Shown piece by piece: positions 19,158 through 27,786 of a DNA stretch of 64,000 bases (its first letter is position 1; every line of letters starts with the position of its first letter). Source of the stretch: Sporosarcina sp. HYO08 (lineage in GTDB: Bacteria; Bacillota; Bacilli; Bacillales_A; Planococcaceae); contig NZ_LPUT01000032.1 in assembly GCF_001563475.1 (NCBI RefSeq), positions 1-64,000 on the forward strand, in the 5' to 3' direction. The position numbers and the translations under genes were made by a program. Under the pieces are notes generated by a model. It saw only the letters and a program-made list of their open reading frames with translations, had not been told where the DNA came from and searched no databases.

Positions 19158-20351
19158 TTAGAATAATGTTAATAAAGTGCCACCTATAACCCCAGAAACG
19201 ACAATCATCCAAGGGGGAAGCTTCCAAAAGACAAGCATACTAAACAAAATTGCGGCCAACGCAAAATCAATCGGTGCCAGAATGGAGCTTGTCCAAATGG
19301 GTTGATAAAACGCGGAAATTAAAATACCGATAACTGCTGCGTTTACACCCATAATCGCTCCTTTTACTTTAGGGTTGTTTCTTAAATGATCCCAAAAAGG
19401 CAATGCACCGAGAATGAGAAGGAATGCAGGTAAGAAAACTGCGATTGTGGCGACAAAACCACCTTGCCAGCCATTCATAACAGCTCCTAAATAAGCCGCA
19501 AATGTAAAGAGGGGACCAGGTACAGCTTGGGTAGCACCATATCCAGCTAAAAAGGCTTCTTCGCTAATCCAGCCCCTTGGTACAAGCTCTTGTTCTAGCA
19601 AAGGTAAAACGACATGTCCTCCACCAAAAACTAAAGAACCTGATCGATAAAAACTATCGAATAGAGCAACCCAGTATGATCCAGTTACTTCCCGAATGAT
19701 CGGTAAAAGAAATAGTAAACCAAAAAACAACAGTAGACAGATTGCAGAAACACGCTTCGTAATTGGGAATTGTGAGATCGTCTCTTCGTTTTCTTGATGG
19801 TATTTATACAGAATGAATCCCAAAAGCGCAGCAATCAATATGACAATAACTTGTGTAAAAGCTGTTTGAAAAAGAAGTGTACTGACGAGGGCAAATAACG
19901 CAATCGCTTTTCTTTTCAGATCTGGCGTTAAGTTTTTTGCCATCCCTAGAATGGCATGTGCAACGACAGCGACGGCCACAATTTTTAATCCGTGAATCCA
20001 TCCAGCATTTTCGATATCAAATCCTTCCAGTAGCAAAGCAAAGAGAATGAGTGCAACTACCGAAGGAAGGGTAAACCCTATAAAGGAAATGATGCCTCCT
20101 AATACTCCCGCCCGCATGACACCGATCCCAATTCCTACTTGGCTACTTGCCGGTCCAGGTAAAAATTGTGCTAAAGCAACTAAATCAGCATAGCTTTTTT
20201 CATCCATCCATTTTCTTCTACGGACATATTCGTCGTGAAAATATCCCAAATGGGCGGTTGGTCCACCAAACGATGTCAAACCAAGCCTTGTTGATACGAA
20301 AAGAATTTCTAAAAGTCTTTTAAATCCCCTATTCGAGTTGTTTTGATTCAT
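19158..20351 (-). CDS. chrA: Chromate transporter ChrA (long, two-domain)
   Basis: 397-residue membrane protein of the CHR family with two homologous halves (about 15-190 and 215-395), the long-chain type. Half one has FGGPTAHLGYFHDEYV and FLPGPASSQVGIGIG; half two has FGGGHVVLPLLEQELV and YGATQAVPGPLFTFAAYLGA. Expected to export chromate. The open frame continues 21 codons upstream, but the ATG at 20351 has GGAAGGAG eight bases before it. Divergent from arsR, so the shared intergenic region may place it under the same control, which is inference. Confidence 0.92.
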   Translation of the reverse strand: MNQNNSNRGFKRLLEILFVSTRLGLTSFGGPTAHLGYFHDEYVRRRKWMDEKSYADLVALAQFLPGPASSQVGIGIGVMRAGVLGGIISFIGFTLPSVVALILFALLLEGFDIENAGWIHGLKIVAVAVVAHAILGMAKNLTPDLKRKAIALFALVSTLLFQTAFTQVIVILIAALLGFILYKYHQENEETISQFPITKRVSAICLLLFFGLLFLLPIIREVTGSYWVALFDSFYRSGSLVFGGGHVVLPLLEQELVPRGWISEEAFLAGYGATQAVPGPLFTFAAYLGAVMNGWQGGFVATIAVFLPAFLLILGALPFWDHLRNNPKVKGAIMGVNAAVIGILISAFYQPIWTSSILAPIDFALAAILFSMLVFWKLPPWMIVVSGVIGGTLLTLF

Positions 20352-20542
20352 AATTTTACTCCTTCCTGTAAGTCTTTCATCTCCTAGTTCGTTCGTTATG
20401 CTTCTTGTTTTCAACTAAGGACAAACAACGCAAATATAGCATTGATCATCAACTGCTCCAAGTGAAAATAAGAAAATTTATGCATTCTTAACAAAATAGG
20501 GATTTATACTTTAGGGGGTAGAATAATAGTAAAAAATCTACT

Positions 20543-20570
20543 TGTCAATATAAGTACATAGTTATATGAT
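20543..20570 (+). promoter_or_regulatory. arsR promoter with ArsR operator
   Basis: -35 TTGTCA (20543-20548) and -10 TATGAT (20565-20570) are 16 bp apart. Between and across them lies the imperfect dyad ATATAAGTACATAGTTATAT (20548-20567), matching the ATATA-rich sites bound by ArsR/SmtB repressors, so binding would occlude polymerase. Confidence 0.7.
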
Positions 20571-20595
20571 GATTTAAGAAAGGCGGGGGACGCAT

Positions 20596-20943
20596 ATGAA
20601 TACGGAAGGTACGATTGATATGCAACGGGCTTCACAGTTACTAAAATTGCTCGGAGATCAAACTCGTTTAACGATGATGAAACTTCTCAAGTCACATGAA
20701 TGCTGTGTATGTGAATTTGTCGAGATTTTTAAGATGAGTCAGCCCGCAATCAGCCAACATTTGCGGAAACTGAGAGATATTGAATTAGTGAAAGAAGAGC
20801 GCAGGGGTCAATGGATTTTCTATTCGATCAATGAAAATCATGAAGACTTTCCTTTTATCCAAAACATCCTTGAACACCTTCCAGATCAAAACAAATCGAT
20901 AGCTGAGCTGGAAGCGCAAGGACTTAGAATTTGTTGTAACTAG
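20596..20943 (+). CDS. arsR: Arsenical-responsive ArsR repressor
   Basis: 115-residue winged-helix repressor. The recognition helix is in MSQPAISQHLRKLRD. The metalloid site ECCVCEF (C36, C37, C39) matches the ELCVCDL-type alpha-3 motif of As(III)/Sb(III)-sensing ArsR proteins; a C-terminal CC pair (113-114) may add ligands. Leads arsR-arsB-arsC; loss of DNA binding on arsenite should induce the operon. Confidence 0.93.
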   Translation: MNTEGTIDMQRASQLLKLLGDQTRLTMMKLLKSHECCVCEFVEIFKMSQPAISQHLRKLRDIELVKEERRGQWIFYSINENHEDFPFIQNILEHLPDQNKSIAELEAQGLRICCN

Positions 20944-20958
20944 AGGGGAGAAGGCAGT

Positions 20959-22254
20959 TTGGTTTCAGTTATTACAGCGTCATTGATTTTCATTATGACA
21001 CTTATTTTTGTTATTTGGCAGCCACGAAACTTATCCATTGGCTGGTCCGCCTGTGTTGGGGCAGGTGTCGCTTTGTTAGTCGGAGTAGTAGACTTTCAAG
21101 ACGTGATAGACGTAACGGGAATCGTGTGGAATGCGACACTTACTTTTATTGCCATTATTATTATTTCCTTGATTTTAGATGAAATTGGATTTTTTGAGTG
21201 GTCTGCACTCCATATGGCAAGATTTGCGAAAGGCAGCGGCATTCGCCTATTTGTTTATGTCAGCATTCTTGGAGCTATTGTTGCGGCTTTATTCGCAAAT
21301 GACGGGGCAGCCCTTATCCTAACACCAATCGTACTTGCAATGGTAAGGAATTTGAATTTCAGCGAAAAAATGGTTTTCCCGTATATTATTGCTAGCGGTT
21401 TTATTGCGGATACGACTTCGCTTCCGTTAGTCGTGAGTAACTTAGTGAATATTGTTTCAGCAGACTTTTTCGGAATTGGTTTTGCTGAATACGCATCTCG
21501 AATGATTGTACCGAATTTATTCGCTTTAGTTGCGAGTATTGTAGTGTTGTTTTTATTCTTCCGTAAAAGTATTCCGAAAGACTATAACGTATCAGATTTA
21601 AAGCAACCGAAAGATGCTGTGAAAGATGGGAAGATGTTTCGGCTGTCTTGGGGCGTATTAGGGATATTGCTCATTGGGTATTTCTCGAGTGAATTTACGG
21701 GGCTTCCTGTTTCGATTGTTGCTGGGATCATGGCTATTTTCTTTATGTTTATGGCACAAAGAAGTCCAGCCGTTCATACGAGACAAGTCCTTAAAGGCGC
21801 TCCTTGGGCGATCGTGTTTTTCTCGATAGGGATGTATGTCGTTGTTTACGGATTGCGGAATGTTGGGCTGACGAGTGTGCTCGGTGATCTCATCCAAATG
21901 GCGGCAGATCAAGGTCTGTTTATCGGGACGATTGCTATGGGCTTTATTGCGGCGATTTTGTCATCGATCATGAATAATCTGCCAACTGTTATGATCAACG
22001 CTCTAGCCATTGCGGATACGAATACAACAGGGACGATTCGTGAAGCGTTGATTTATGCAAATGTGATCGGTTCAGATTTAGGACCGAAAATCACGCCGAT
22101 CGGTTCTTTGGCTACCTTATTGTGGTTGCATGTCCTCTCTCAAAAAGGTGTGAAAATCTCTTGGGGGACTTATTTTAAAACCGGTATCGTTCTAACAGTG
22201 CCTACACTTCTTATTACACTAATCGGGCTGTATTTGTGGTTATTAATCATCTAA
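20959..22254 (+). CDS. arsB: Arsenite/antimonite efflux permease ArsB
   Basis: 431-residue, 12-helix arsenite carrier of the ArsB family, working as an As(OH)3/H+ antiporter without ArsA (no arsA or arsD is present). Typical segments are [19 protein letters not shown] and [17 protein letters not shown] near 340, plus [24 protein letters not shown]. Starts at TTG 20959 behind GAGGGGAGAAGG, 15 bp after arsR. Confidence 0.94.
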   Translation: MVSVITASLIFIMTLIFVIWQPRNLSIGWSACVGAGVALLVGVVDFQDVIDVTGIVWNATLTFIAIIIISLILDEIGFFEWSALHMARFAKGSGIRLFVYVSILGAIVAALFANDGAALILTPIVLAMVRNLNFSEKMVFPYIIASGFIADTTSLPLVVSNLVNIVSADFFGIGFAEYASRMIVPNLFALVASIVVLFLFFRKSIPKDYNVSDLKQPKDAVKDGKMFRLSWGVLGILLIGYFSSEFTGLPVSIVAGIMAIFFMFMAQRSPAVHTRQVLKGAPWAIVFFSIGMYVVVYGLRNVGLTSVLGDLIQMAADQGLFIGTIAMGFIAAILSSIMNNLPTVMINALAIADTNTTGTIREALIYANVIGSDLGPKITPIGSLATLLWLHVLSQKGVKISWGTYFKTGIVLTVPTLLITLIGLYLWLLII

Positions 22255-22281
22255 TCAAACATAGAAGAGGGGACTTTCAGC

Positions 22282-22701
22282 ATGTCAAAAAAGACACTTT
22301 ATTTCTTATGTACGGGTAACTCATGCCGCAGTCAAATGGCTGAAGGATGGGGCAAAAAGCTTCTTGGGGAAGAATGGGAAGTTTATAGTGCAGGAATTGA
22401 GGCGCACGGCGTCAATCCAAATGCTGTGAAAGCGATGAAAGAGGCTGGTGTTGACATTTTAGATCAGACCTCAGATGTGATCGATCCGGAAATCTTACGT
22501 CAGGCAGATTTTGTCGTCACACTATGTGGTGATGCTGCCGACAAATGTCCGATCACACCTTCTCATATCAAACGCGCTCATTGGGGATTTGACGACCCTG
22601 CAAAAGCAGAAGGAACAGATGAAGAAAAATGGGTGTTTTTCCAGCGTGTGCGCGATGAAATTGGCGCAAGGATTGAGCGTTTTGCGAAAACTGGTGAATG
22701 A
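22282..22701 (+). CDS. arsC: Arsenate reductase, thioredoxin-coupled type
   Basis: 139-residue low-molecular-weight phosphatase-fold enzyme that reduces arsenate to arsenite for export by ArsB. The P-loop is C10-T-G-N-S-C15-R-S, and the redox relay cysteines C82 and C89 ([11 protein letters not shown]) sit at the same numbers as in S. aureus pI258 and B. subtilis ArsC. Last gene of the ars operon. Confidence 0.96.
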   Translation: MSKKTLYFLCTGNSCRSQMAEGWGKKLLGEEWEVYSAGIEAHGVNPNAVKAMKEAGVDILDQTSDVIDPEILRQADFVVTLCGDAADKCPITPSHIKRAHWGFDDPAKAEGTDEEKWVFFQRVRDEIGARIERFAKTGE

Positions 22702-22715
22702 ATCAGAGATGCTAG

Positions 22716-22770
22716 GGGTTATCCCGAAACGAAGAGCCAGACACTTCTGGGACAACCATGGCATCTTTTT
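22716..22770. terminator. Palindromic repeat acting as terminator between arsC and topB
   Basis: GGGTTATCCC (22717-22726) pairs with GGGACAACC (22749-22757) around an inner CGAAGAGCCAGACACTTCT. A T-run follows at 22764-22768. It is a member of the dispersed CGAAGAGCCA-GCACTTC repeat family found also at 27042, 32946 and 35023. Confidence 0.65.
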
Positions 22771-24913
22771 ACGATTTAAAATCTAATTGTAATTTTCCTT
22801 CCTTTAACTCCAGCTTCGCGGCAAACTGATTGCCATTATTGGCGGTAAATCCTTTAATGACATTTGTTTTGCCTGTTGTACAAAGTAGCTTCACTTGGTG
22901 GGGCGTGAGTTTCTTTTTTAAGAACAGACCGGGAAAGGTTTGTTTACAGCCATTTTTGTATTCGCTGCAACCGTAAAACCCTTTTCGTGCAACAATCATG
23001 CCTTTTTTACAGGTTGGGCACGGTGCGATTTCTTGTGGTGCGTATGATTTCGATCCTCGGGACGGCGCCGCAGGTAACGTAATGTCAATTTGTTGCGATT
23101 CTAGTTGTTTCGGAACTTCTGCTAACAGTTTATGAATAAACTGGGCAATACCATCAAGAAAACGTTGCGGTGTACCTTCACCATTGCCGATTTTTCGCAA
23201 ATATGCCTCCCATTTTGCAGTCATGGATGGGCTAGCAAGTAGATTACCTTCAATGGCCTGGCAAAGAATGCGTCCTTTGTCTGTAATCGAAACAATGTTT
23301 TTAGTAACAGTGATATAGCCATGCCGCTTAATGGTTTCGATAATACCGCTGCGGGTCGCTTCTGTACCAAGTCCTTCCACTTCCTTCAAAATTTCCGTCT
23401 CCTGTTGATCTTCAACGAGCTTGCCGCATGTTTTCATCATCGCAATAAGTTGTCCTTCTGTATACGGTTTAGGCGGCATTGTTTTGCCTTCTTTGATCCC
23501 GATATCGCTTTGGACCGTCTCGTGCATGAAAAGGGGCGGTAATGTTGGCTCTTCTTTGTCCTTTTCTTTCGTTTGACGAACGAAAAGTGCCTTCCAACCT
23601 TTATCCCGCTCCGTTTTTCCAACAGTGAAGAAAGGGAGCCCGTTTACATCCGTCGTCACTTTTGTTTCCGTATATAAATAGTCGGTGTGGAACATCGCAA
23701 GGGTCGTCCGGACGATTTCCTCATACAAATTCCGCTCAAGGGGAGATAACCGTCCAAGAACTGCCTGTGACGGGATTTTTTTCGTCGGGATAATGGCATA
23801 GTGCTCGGCAACCTTTGTGCTATCGACATAACGCTTTTTCGGTGCAAGGGAAGCGACTGGGAAAGTATGGCCAATGAGCTGTTGGTATCCAGTTACCTGA
23901 TCCGCAAGATAAGCAAATTCATTTGGGGTAATATGCCTCGCATCTGTACGTGGATACGTGACAAGCTTTTTTTCATAGAGCGTTTGCATCGTTTTTAACA
24001 CGTTCGCAGGACTCGTTTTCCAAAGCCGATTCGCGGTCGCTTGCAACGTTGACAAAGAATGAAGCTGCGGGGGCGGTGTTCGTTTGTCCATCTTGTCTAT
24101 GGAAACGACTGTACCCGGTGAATCCGGACGAATTTGGTGTTTCGCTAGTAGTTCTTGAACCAATTCACGTTTTGGCACCTTCACTTTTGCTTTCCCTTTA
24201 TACGTCCCATGCGAAGCCGTAAACATTGCCTCAATCTCAAAAAAGGGTTCTGATATGAATGTTTCAATTTCTCGCTGTCGTTGATAAATTAAGTAAACCG
24301 TCGGTGATTGAACACGCCCGATTGGAAACACTTCCTGAATCCCGCGCGCTTTCAAAAGTAGCGAATAGAGCCGTGAGCCGTTCATCCCAACGAGCCAATC
24401 ACTAATCTGACGAGCTTTTGCCTCCTCATACATGAGCAGGTCTTTCCCGTTATCTTGTAGATTGGCAAAGCCTTTTCGGATTTCATCCACCTCAAGGGAG
24501 TTAATCCAAAGCCGCTTAATCGTTTTTCCCCTCGCCCCCGTCTGGTTGTAAATACTATAGAAGATATTGGAACCTTCTCGATCGACATCACAGGCGTTAA
24601 TGACAACATTCGCCGCAAGTATCAATTTCTTCACAGCCTGAAATTGTGCATACTTCCCTTTCGCAATTTGGAACTCATACCGTTCCGGCAAAATCGGCAA
24701 ACTACCAAGTGTCCACCGATTCCAACGCGCGTCATAGGCTTTTGGCTCTTTTAACTCAACGAGATGCCCAATGCCCCAAGTAATAATTGCGCCGTTTGGA
24801 AAAAGCTGGCTTTGCGCTAGTTCAATATGTGTTTTTTGACGGCTTTTGACGGTAAATGCTTCGGCATAGGCCTTTGCTTGGGAGGGTTTTTCGGCAAGGA
24901 TAACTGTTTTCAT
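22769..24913 (-). CDS. topB: DNA topoisomerase III
   Basis: 714-residue type IA topoisomerase that relaxes negative supercoils and decatenates DNA. The TOPRIM domain (about 1-140) has the metal motif D-V-D-R-E (in NACDVDREGSNIF) and E8. The catalytic Tyr lies in KLVTYPRTDARHI near residue 315. A C-terminal four-cysteine zinc module (CPTCKK..GFYGC..GCKQTF) is present near 645-680. Monocistronic, with a T-run/hairpin at its 3' end. Confidence 0.95.
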   Translation of the reverse strand: MKTVILAEKPSQAKAYAEAFTVKSRQKTHIELAQSQLFPNGAIITWGIGHLVELKEPKAYDARWNRWTLGSLPILPERYEFQIAKGKYAQFQAVKKLILAANVVINACDVDREGSNIFYSIYNQTGARGKTIKRLWINSLEVDEIRKGFANLQDNGKDLLMYEEAKARQISDWLVGMNGSRLYSLLLKARGIQEVFPIGRVQSPTVYLIYQRQREIETFISEPFFEIEAMFTASHGTYKGKAKVKVPKRELVQELLAKHQIRPDSPGTVVSIDKMDKRTPPPQLHSLSTLQATANRLWKTSPANVLKTMQTLYEKKLVTYPRTDARHITPNEFAYLADQVTGYQQLIGHTFPVASLAPKKRYVDSTKVAEHYAIIPTKKIPSQAVLGRLSPLERNLYEEIVRTTLAMFHTDYLYTETKVTTDVNGLPFFTVGKTERDKGWKALFVRQTKEKDKEEPTLPPLFMHETVQSDIGIKEGKTMPPKPYTEGQLIAMMKTCGKLVEDQQETEILKEVEGLGTEATRSGIIETIKRHGYITVTKNIVSITDKGRILCQAIEGNLLASPSMTAKWEAYLRKIGNGEGTPQRFLDGIAQFIHKLLAEVPKQLESQQIDITLPAAPSRGSKSYAPQEIAPCPTCKKGMIVARKGFYGCSEYKNGCKQTFPGLFLKKKLTPHQVKLLCTTGKTNVIKGFTANNGNQFAAKLELKEGKLQLDFKS

Positions 24914-25055
24914 CAGTGCACCTCTTTTTCTAGTAATAAAACATTTGTTCTTTTATTATCGCATAGATGGGAGTGGTTTTCTATTTACGGACAAAGTCGG
25001 ATCGTCATTTTTTTTGAATTTGATTCTTCTGTTTATAGGAACATTCAAATTATGA

Positions 25056-25084
25056 TTGACATTCAATTATTTCACGTGTAAAGT
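25056..25084 (+). promoter_or_regulatory. Promoter of the S-box-controlled methyltransferase
   Basis: -35 TTGACA (25056-25061) and -10 TAAAGT (25079-25084) with a 17-bp spacer. It lies about 25 bp before the riboswitch. Confidence 0.7.
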
Positions 25085-25105
25085 GGTGACTAACTTAATA
25101 AGCGA

Positions 25106-25258
25106 CTTTCTTATCCAGAGAGGTGGAGGGACTGGCCCTATGAAACCTCAGCAACAGACTTGTACAGAACTGTGCTAATTCCAGTAGCGAAAAGCTTGGA
25201 GATAAGAAGAGTAGATGCCGAAATTGCTGAACTCTTCTTATTTATAAGAAGGGTTTTT
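25106..25258 (+). ncRNA. SAM-I (S-box) riboswitch with intrinsic terminator
   Basis: The aptamer runs from the P1 strand CTTATC (25110) to GATAAG (25201-25206) and contains the conserved AGAGAGGTGGAGGGACTGGC, CCTATGAAACC, GCAAC and GTGCTAATTCCAG elements of the S-box. The terminator hairpin ACTCTTCTTA/TAAGAAGGGT (25231-25254) with a T-run follows. The GATAAGAAGAGT strand can pair either with P1 or with the terminator arm, giving the usual switch: SAM binding leads to termination and low SAM allows expression. Confidence 0.95.
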
Positions 25259-25296
25259 TCCTTATTAAGAAAAAATGAGAAAAGGGGAAATCAGCA

Positions 25297-26406
25297 ATGA
25301 CAAAAACTAAAATCATTACAGCACCATTTAGGGCGGATCACGTAGGGAGCTTATTAAGACCGGAAAATCTGCATGAAGCTAGAAGGTTGTTTAAAGAGGG
25401 AGAAATTACAGCTAAGCAGCTTCGCAACGTAGAAACAGATGAAATTAAAAGAATTGTTGATAAACAGATCGAGGTTGGTTTGGAGCTTGTGACAGACGGA
25501 GAGTTCAGGCGGCGTTTCTGGCATACGGATTTCTTAGAGCACTTAAACGGAATTGAAGGGTATGTACCGGAACAAGGTTATATTTTTAACGGAGATGAAG
25601 AAACAGAACGCTATAATATTCGTAACATCGGAAAAATTTCGTTCAACCATGATCATCCGCATGTTAAAGACTTCATAGAGTTTAATGAGATCGTTGGCGG
25701 ACGTGCAGTTGCGAAACAAACCATTCCAAGTCCAAACCAATTGTTTAACATTGGGATTAGAGATGAAAATATTTACCCGGATATTGAAGAGTATGCAAAA
25801 GATATTATTCAAACATACCGTGATGCAATAAAGGCTTTTTATGACGCGGGCGTTCGCTATTTACAACTGGATGATGTGTATATTGCTGGGCTTTCTTCAC
25901 CGGATATTCCATTTAATGACGGTAAATATTCAAGAGAGTATTTAATTGACTTAGCGCTTCGTGTTGCCAATGAAGTATTAGAAGGGAAACCTGAAGACTT
26001 ATTTGTGACAACTCATTTATGTCGCGGAAACTACCGATCCAACTGGGCTTTTGAAGGCAGTTACGATTTAATTGCGGAAAGATTTTTGGCAAAAGAAAAA
26101 GTGGACGGATTTTTCTTGGAGTATGACGATGAGCGTTCAGGCGGCTTCGAACCGCTTCAACATATTCCAAAAGACGGAGCGAGAGTAGTTTTAGGTGTCA
26201 TTACTTCTAAAAGGGGAGAACTTGAAGCGAAAGAGCTCGTTAAATCACGGATTGAAGAAGCGTCGAAATACGTTTCACTTGAACAAATTTGCTTAAGTCC
26301 ACAATGTGGATTTGCTTCAACGCATCACGGAAACAAGTTGACAGAAGAAGAGCAGTGGGAAAAGTTGAAGTTTATTGTAGATTTATCAAAAGAGATTTGG
26401 GGTTAA
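25297..26406 (+). CDS. Cobalamin-independent methionine synthase-like methyltransferase (YxjG/YxjH type)
   Basis: 369-residue protein homologous to the catalytic C-terminal half of MetE, without the N-terminal half. Predicted zinc ligands lie in TTHLCRGNYRSNW (His, Cys) and QICLSPQCGFAST (Cys). The N-terminal PFRADHVGSLLRP is typical of the YxjG/YxjH group, whose B. subtilis members are also S-box-regulated. Likely makes methionine from homocysteine, but the methyl donor of this group (methylcobalamin-free folate or another donor) cannot be settled here. The gene is governed by the riboswitch directly upstream. Confidence 0.92.
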   Translation: MTKTKIITAPFRADHVGSLLRPENLHEARRLFKEGEITAKQLRNVETDEIKRIVDKQIEVGLELVTDGEFRRRFWHTDFLEHLNGIEGYVPEQGYIFNGDEETERYNIRNIGKISFNHDHPHVKDFIEFNEIVGGRAVAKQTIPSPNQLFNIGIRDENIYPDIEEYAKDIIQTYRDAIKAFYDAGVRYLQLDDVYIAGLSSPDIPFNDGKYSREYLIDLALRVANEVLEGKPEDLFVTTHLCRGNYRSNWAFEGSYDLIAERFLAKEKVDGFFLEYDDERSGGFEPLQHIPKDGARVVLGVITSKRGELEAKELVKSRIEEASKYVSLEQICLSPQCGFASTHHGNKLTEEEQWEKLKFIVDLSKEIWG

Positions 26407-26428
26407 GTAAGTAGATAGATAATAGATG

Positions 26429-26478
26429 AGCGAAGGAACTGTTTTGACAAATACTCTTACAGTTCCTTCGCTTATTGG
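26429..26478 (+). terminator. Terminator after the MetE-like gene
   Basis: Perfect 14-bp arms AGCGAAGGAACTGT (26429-26442) and ACAGTTCCTTCGCT (26459-26472). The following T-tract is weak. Confidence 0.7.
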
Positions 26479-26495
26479 ATTGATTCAATAGAAGC

Positions 26496-26756
26496 TCATG
26501 TCCAATCGTCGGTAGACGTAAAATTGATCCCGGAAAGTAAAGAAGGAATTGCCAATTTGATAAATTCTTCCGGCAGGGTCCCCTGACTACTTCTTCTTCA
26601 TTCCACAGAAGTTCCGTAAATTCCCCAACTTAACATGACAGCAGTAACTTTTAGCACTTGCTTGTTTTCAGTTGGATTTTGCTTGAATAACATTTTATAA
26701 AAAATAACTTCAAGCTGTTCCCTAATAATACGGGCAATTGTATCCTCGTAGGACCT
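26496..26756 (-). pseudogene. C-terminal remnant of a TetR/AcrR-family regulator
   Basis: Read on the minus strand in one frame, this gives SYEDTIARIIREQLEVIF, then VMLSWGIYGTSVE, a TGA, and then LPEEFIKLAIPSLLSGIN before a TGA at 26496-26498. The pattern matches the ligand-binding C-terminus of TetR regulators, where SWAIYGAALEW is typical; the internal TGA (26598-26600) replaces the expected Trp. The N-terminal DNA-binding domain is missing: the frame is closed just upstream, where sequence of another gene begins. Clear decay; family assignment is from recognition. Confidence 0.7.
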
Positions 26757-26946
26757 TCAACCCCAAAAACAACCATCCCTTTCTAGCTTGCTTGAAAAAG
26801 AAAAACTTTTGTTTTCCAAAGAAATTGAAGTTATGTATGACATTGAACAATCAGAAGTACACGCTTTTATTGAAAAAGAGCTTTCGCCAGGACGTTATCA
26901 AGCAAAGGAAATTCTAGGGGAATTCTATTTCACAACTACTAACTAA
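26752..26946 (+). pseudogene. C-terminal remnant of a DsbA/SpxH-like gene
   Basis: The plus frame encodes a tail containing LLEKEKLLFSKEIEVMYDIE and ending ILGEFYFTTTN. It aligns closely with the C-terminus of the intact gene at 55323-56249, which has LLQQEKLLFSREIEEYYSIE and ILGEKYIQSK. Only about 64 codons remain, without the CxxC thioredoxin part; the frame is closed by TAG at 26749. It abuts the TetR remnant at about 26752-26756, so the two were brought together by a deletion or rearrangement. Bases 26947-27041 contain a further short open stretch (KGAICIVAKLEAKNH.., stop 27042-27044) of unknown origin. Confidence 0.75.
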
Positions 26947-27041
26947 TCAAAGGGGCCATTTGTATTGTTGCAAAACTTGAAGCGAAAAATCATGCACAGC
27001 CGTTCAGAGGCCCATTCACAATTACACATGTCCAACCAAGG

Positions 27042-27165
27042 TAAGGGCTGTCCTAAATCGAAGGGCCAGGCACCATTGAACACTAAATATAGTATCAAAA
27101 TTGAAAGATGATACTACATTTTGAAAGTGTATCGTGGTGCCAGGCACTTCTAGGACAGTCCCTTA
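27042..27165. repeat. Long nested palindromic repeat element
   Basis: Outer arms TAAGGGCTGTCCTA (27042-27055) and TAGGACAGTCCCTTA (27151-27165), middle arms GGCCAGGCACCA (27064-27075) and TGGTGCCAGGCAC (27135-27147), and an inner AGTATCA/TGATACT hairpin. It is the longest copy of the CGAAGAGCCAGGCACTTCTAGGACAG family in the window. Lying 32 bp beyond the stop of the minus-strand HAD gene, it could end that transcript. Confidence 0.7.
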
Positions 27166-27197
27166 TTTTACTCTCCTATGTCTGCAAAACGCTTCAT

Positions 27198-27785
27198 TTA
27201 AGCTTGCGTCGAAGATTGTTTTTCTTTGCCTAGTAGATCAAATAGTTCAGACCAGTTTGTAATTCGTGGAATTGCTAAATGCTGATTATAAGATTGGTTT
27301 TTCACAAACAAGTTTAGCTGACAGTCTCCCAATGTATCAAGAACCGCAGGCTTATCATCGAAATAATAGTCTAGTTCCAACTCTTTAATAATGTAAACCT
27401 TATCCTCATCATTCATGCCGTAAAAAAAGCGATCCTTGTGTACCGGAAATTTTTGTTCAATCATCCATTCTCTTGTACGCTCGCCATGTTCTTTCGGTCT
27501 TGCTGTAATATAGTAGATTTCATGTCCTTCATGCGCAAGTTTTTGCAACGTTTCCACCGCATTAGGATACGGCGGGCACGATGTGTAATAGATTTCCTCC
27601 AGCGAACTTTTCCACATATTGGCGCCTTCTTTAGCTGTCATGCCAAAAAGCTCGTGGATTTCCACTTTGTCCAGCGCATGAAAAAGATCTAGATCCACCT
27701 GCTGTTTGAGCTTTTTGTTGTATAAATGAAAAGCATGCTCTCTTAGATTAATCAACGTATCGTCGATATCAAATCCAAACTTCAT
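27198..27785 (-). CDS. HAD-family 5'-nucleotidase-like phosphatase (NT5C type), third gene of the rib-like operon
   Basis: 195-residue cytosolic HAD protein of the NT5C/YqfW group. It has FGFDIDDTLINLREH (nucleophile DxD), YYITARP (motif II), a Lys in VYIIKELELDYYFDDKPAVLD, and motif IV acidic residues there. The frame is open 22 codons further upstream inside ribD; the ATG at 27785 has GAAGGTG before it and starts the canonical MKFGFDIDD. It begins one base after the ribD stop, so it is co-translated with ribD. HAD enzymes supply the missing phosphatase step of riboflavin synthesis in other bacteria (YcsE, YwtE), so a role in dephosphorylating the RibD product is a reasonable inference; a nucleotidase role is the alternative. 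Confidence 0.82.
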   Translation of the reverse strand: MKFGFDIDDTLINLREHAFHLYNKKLKQQVDLDLFHALDKVEIHELFGMTAKEGANMWKSSLEEIYYTSCPPYPNAVETLQKLAHEGHEIYYITARPKEHGERTREWMIEQKFPVHKDRFFYGMNDEDKVYIIKELELDYYFDDKPAVLDTLGDCQLNLFVKNQSYNQHLAIPRITNWSELFDLLGKEKQSSTQA

Positions 27786-27786
27786 A

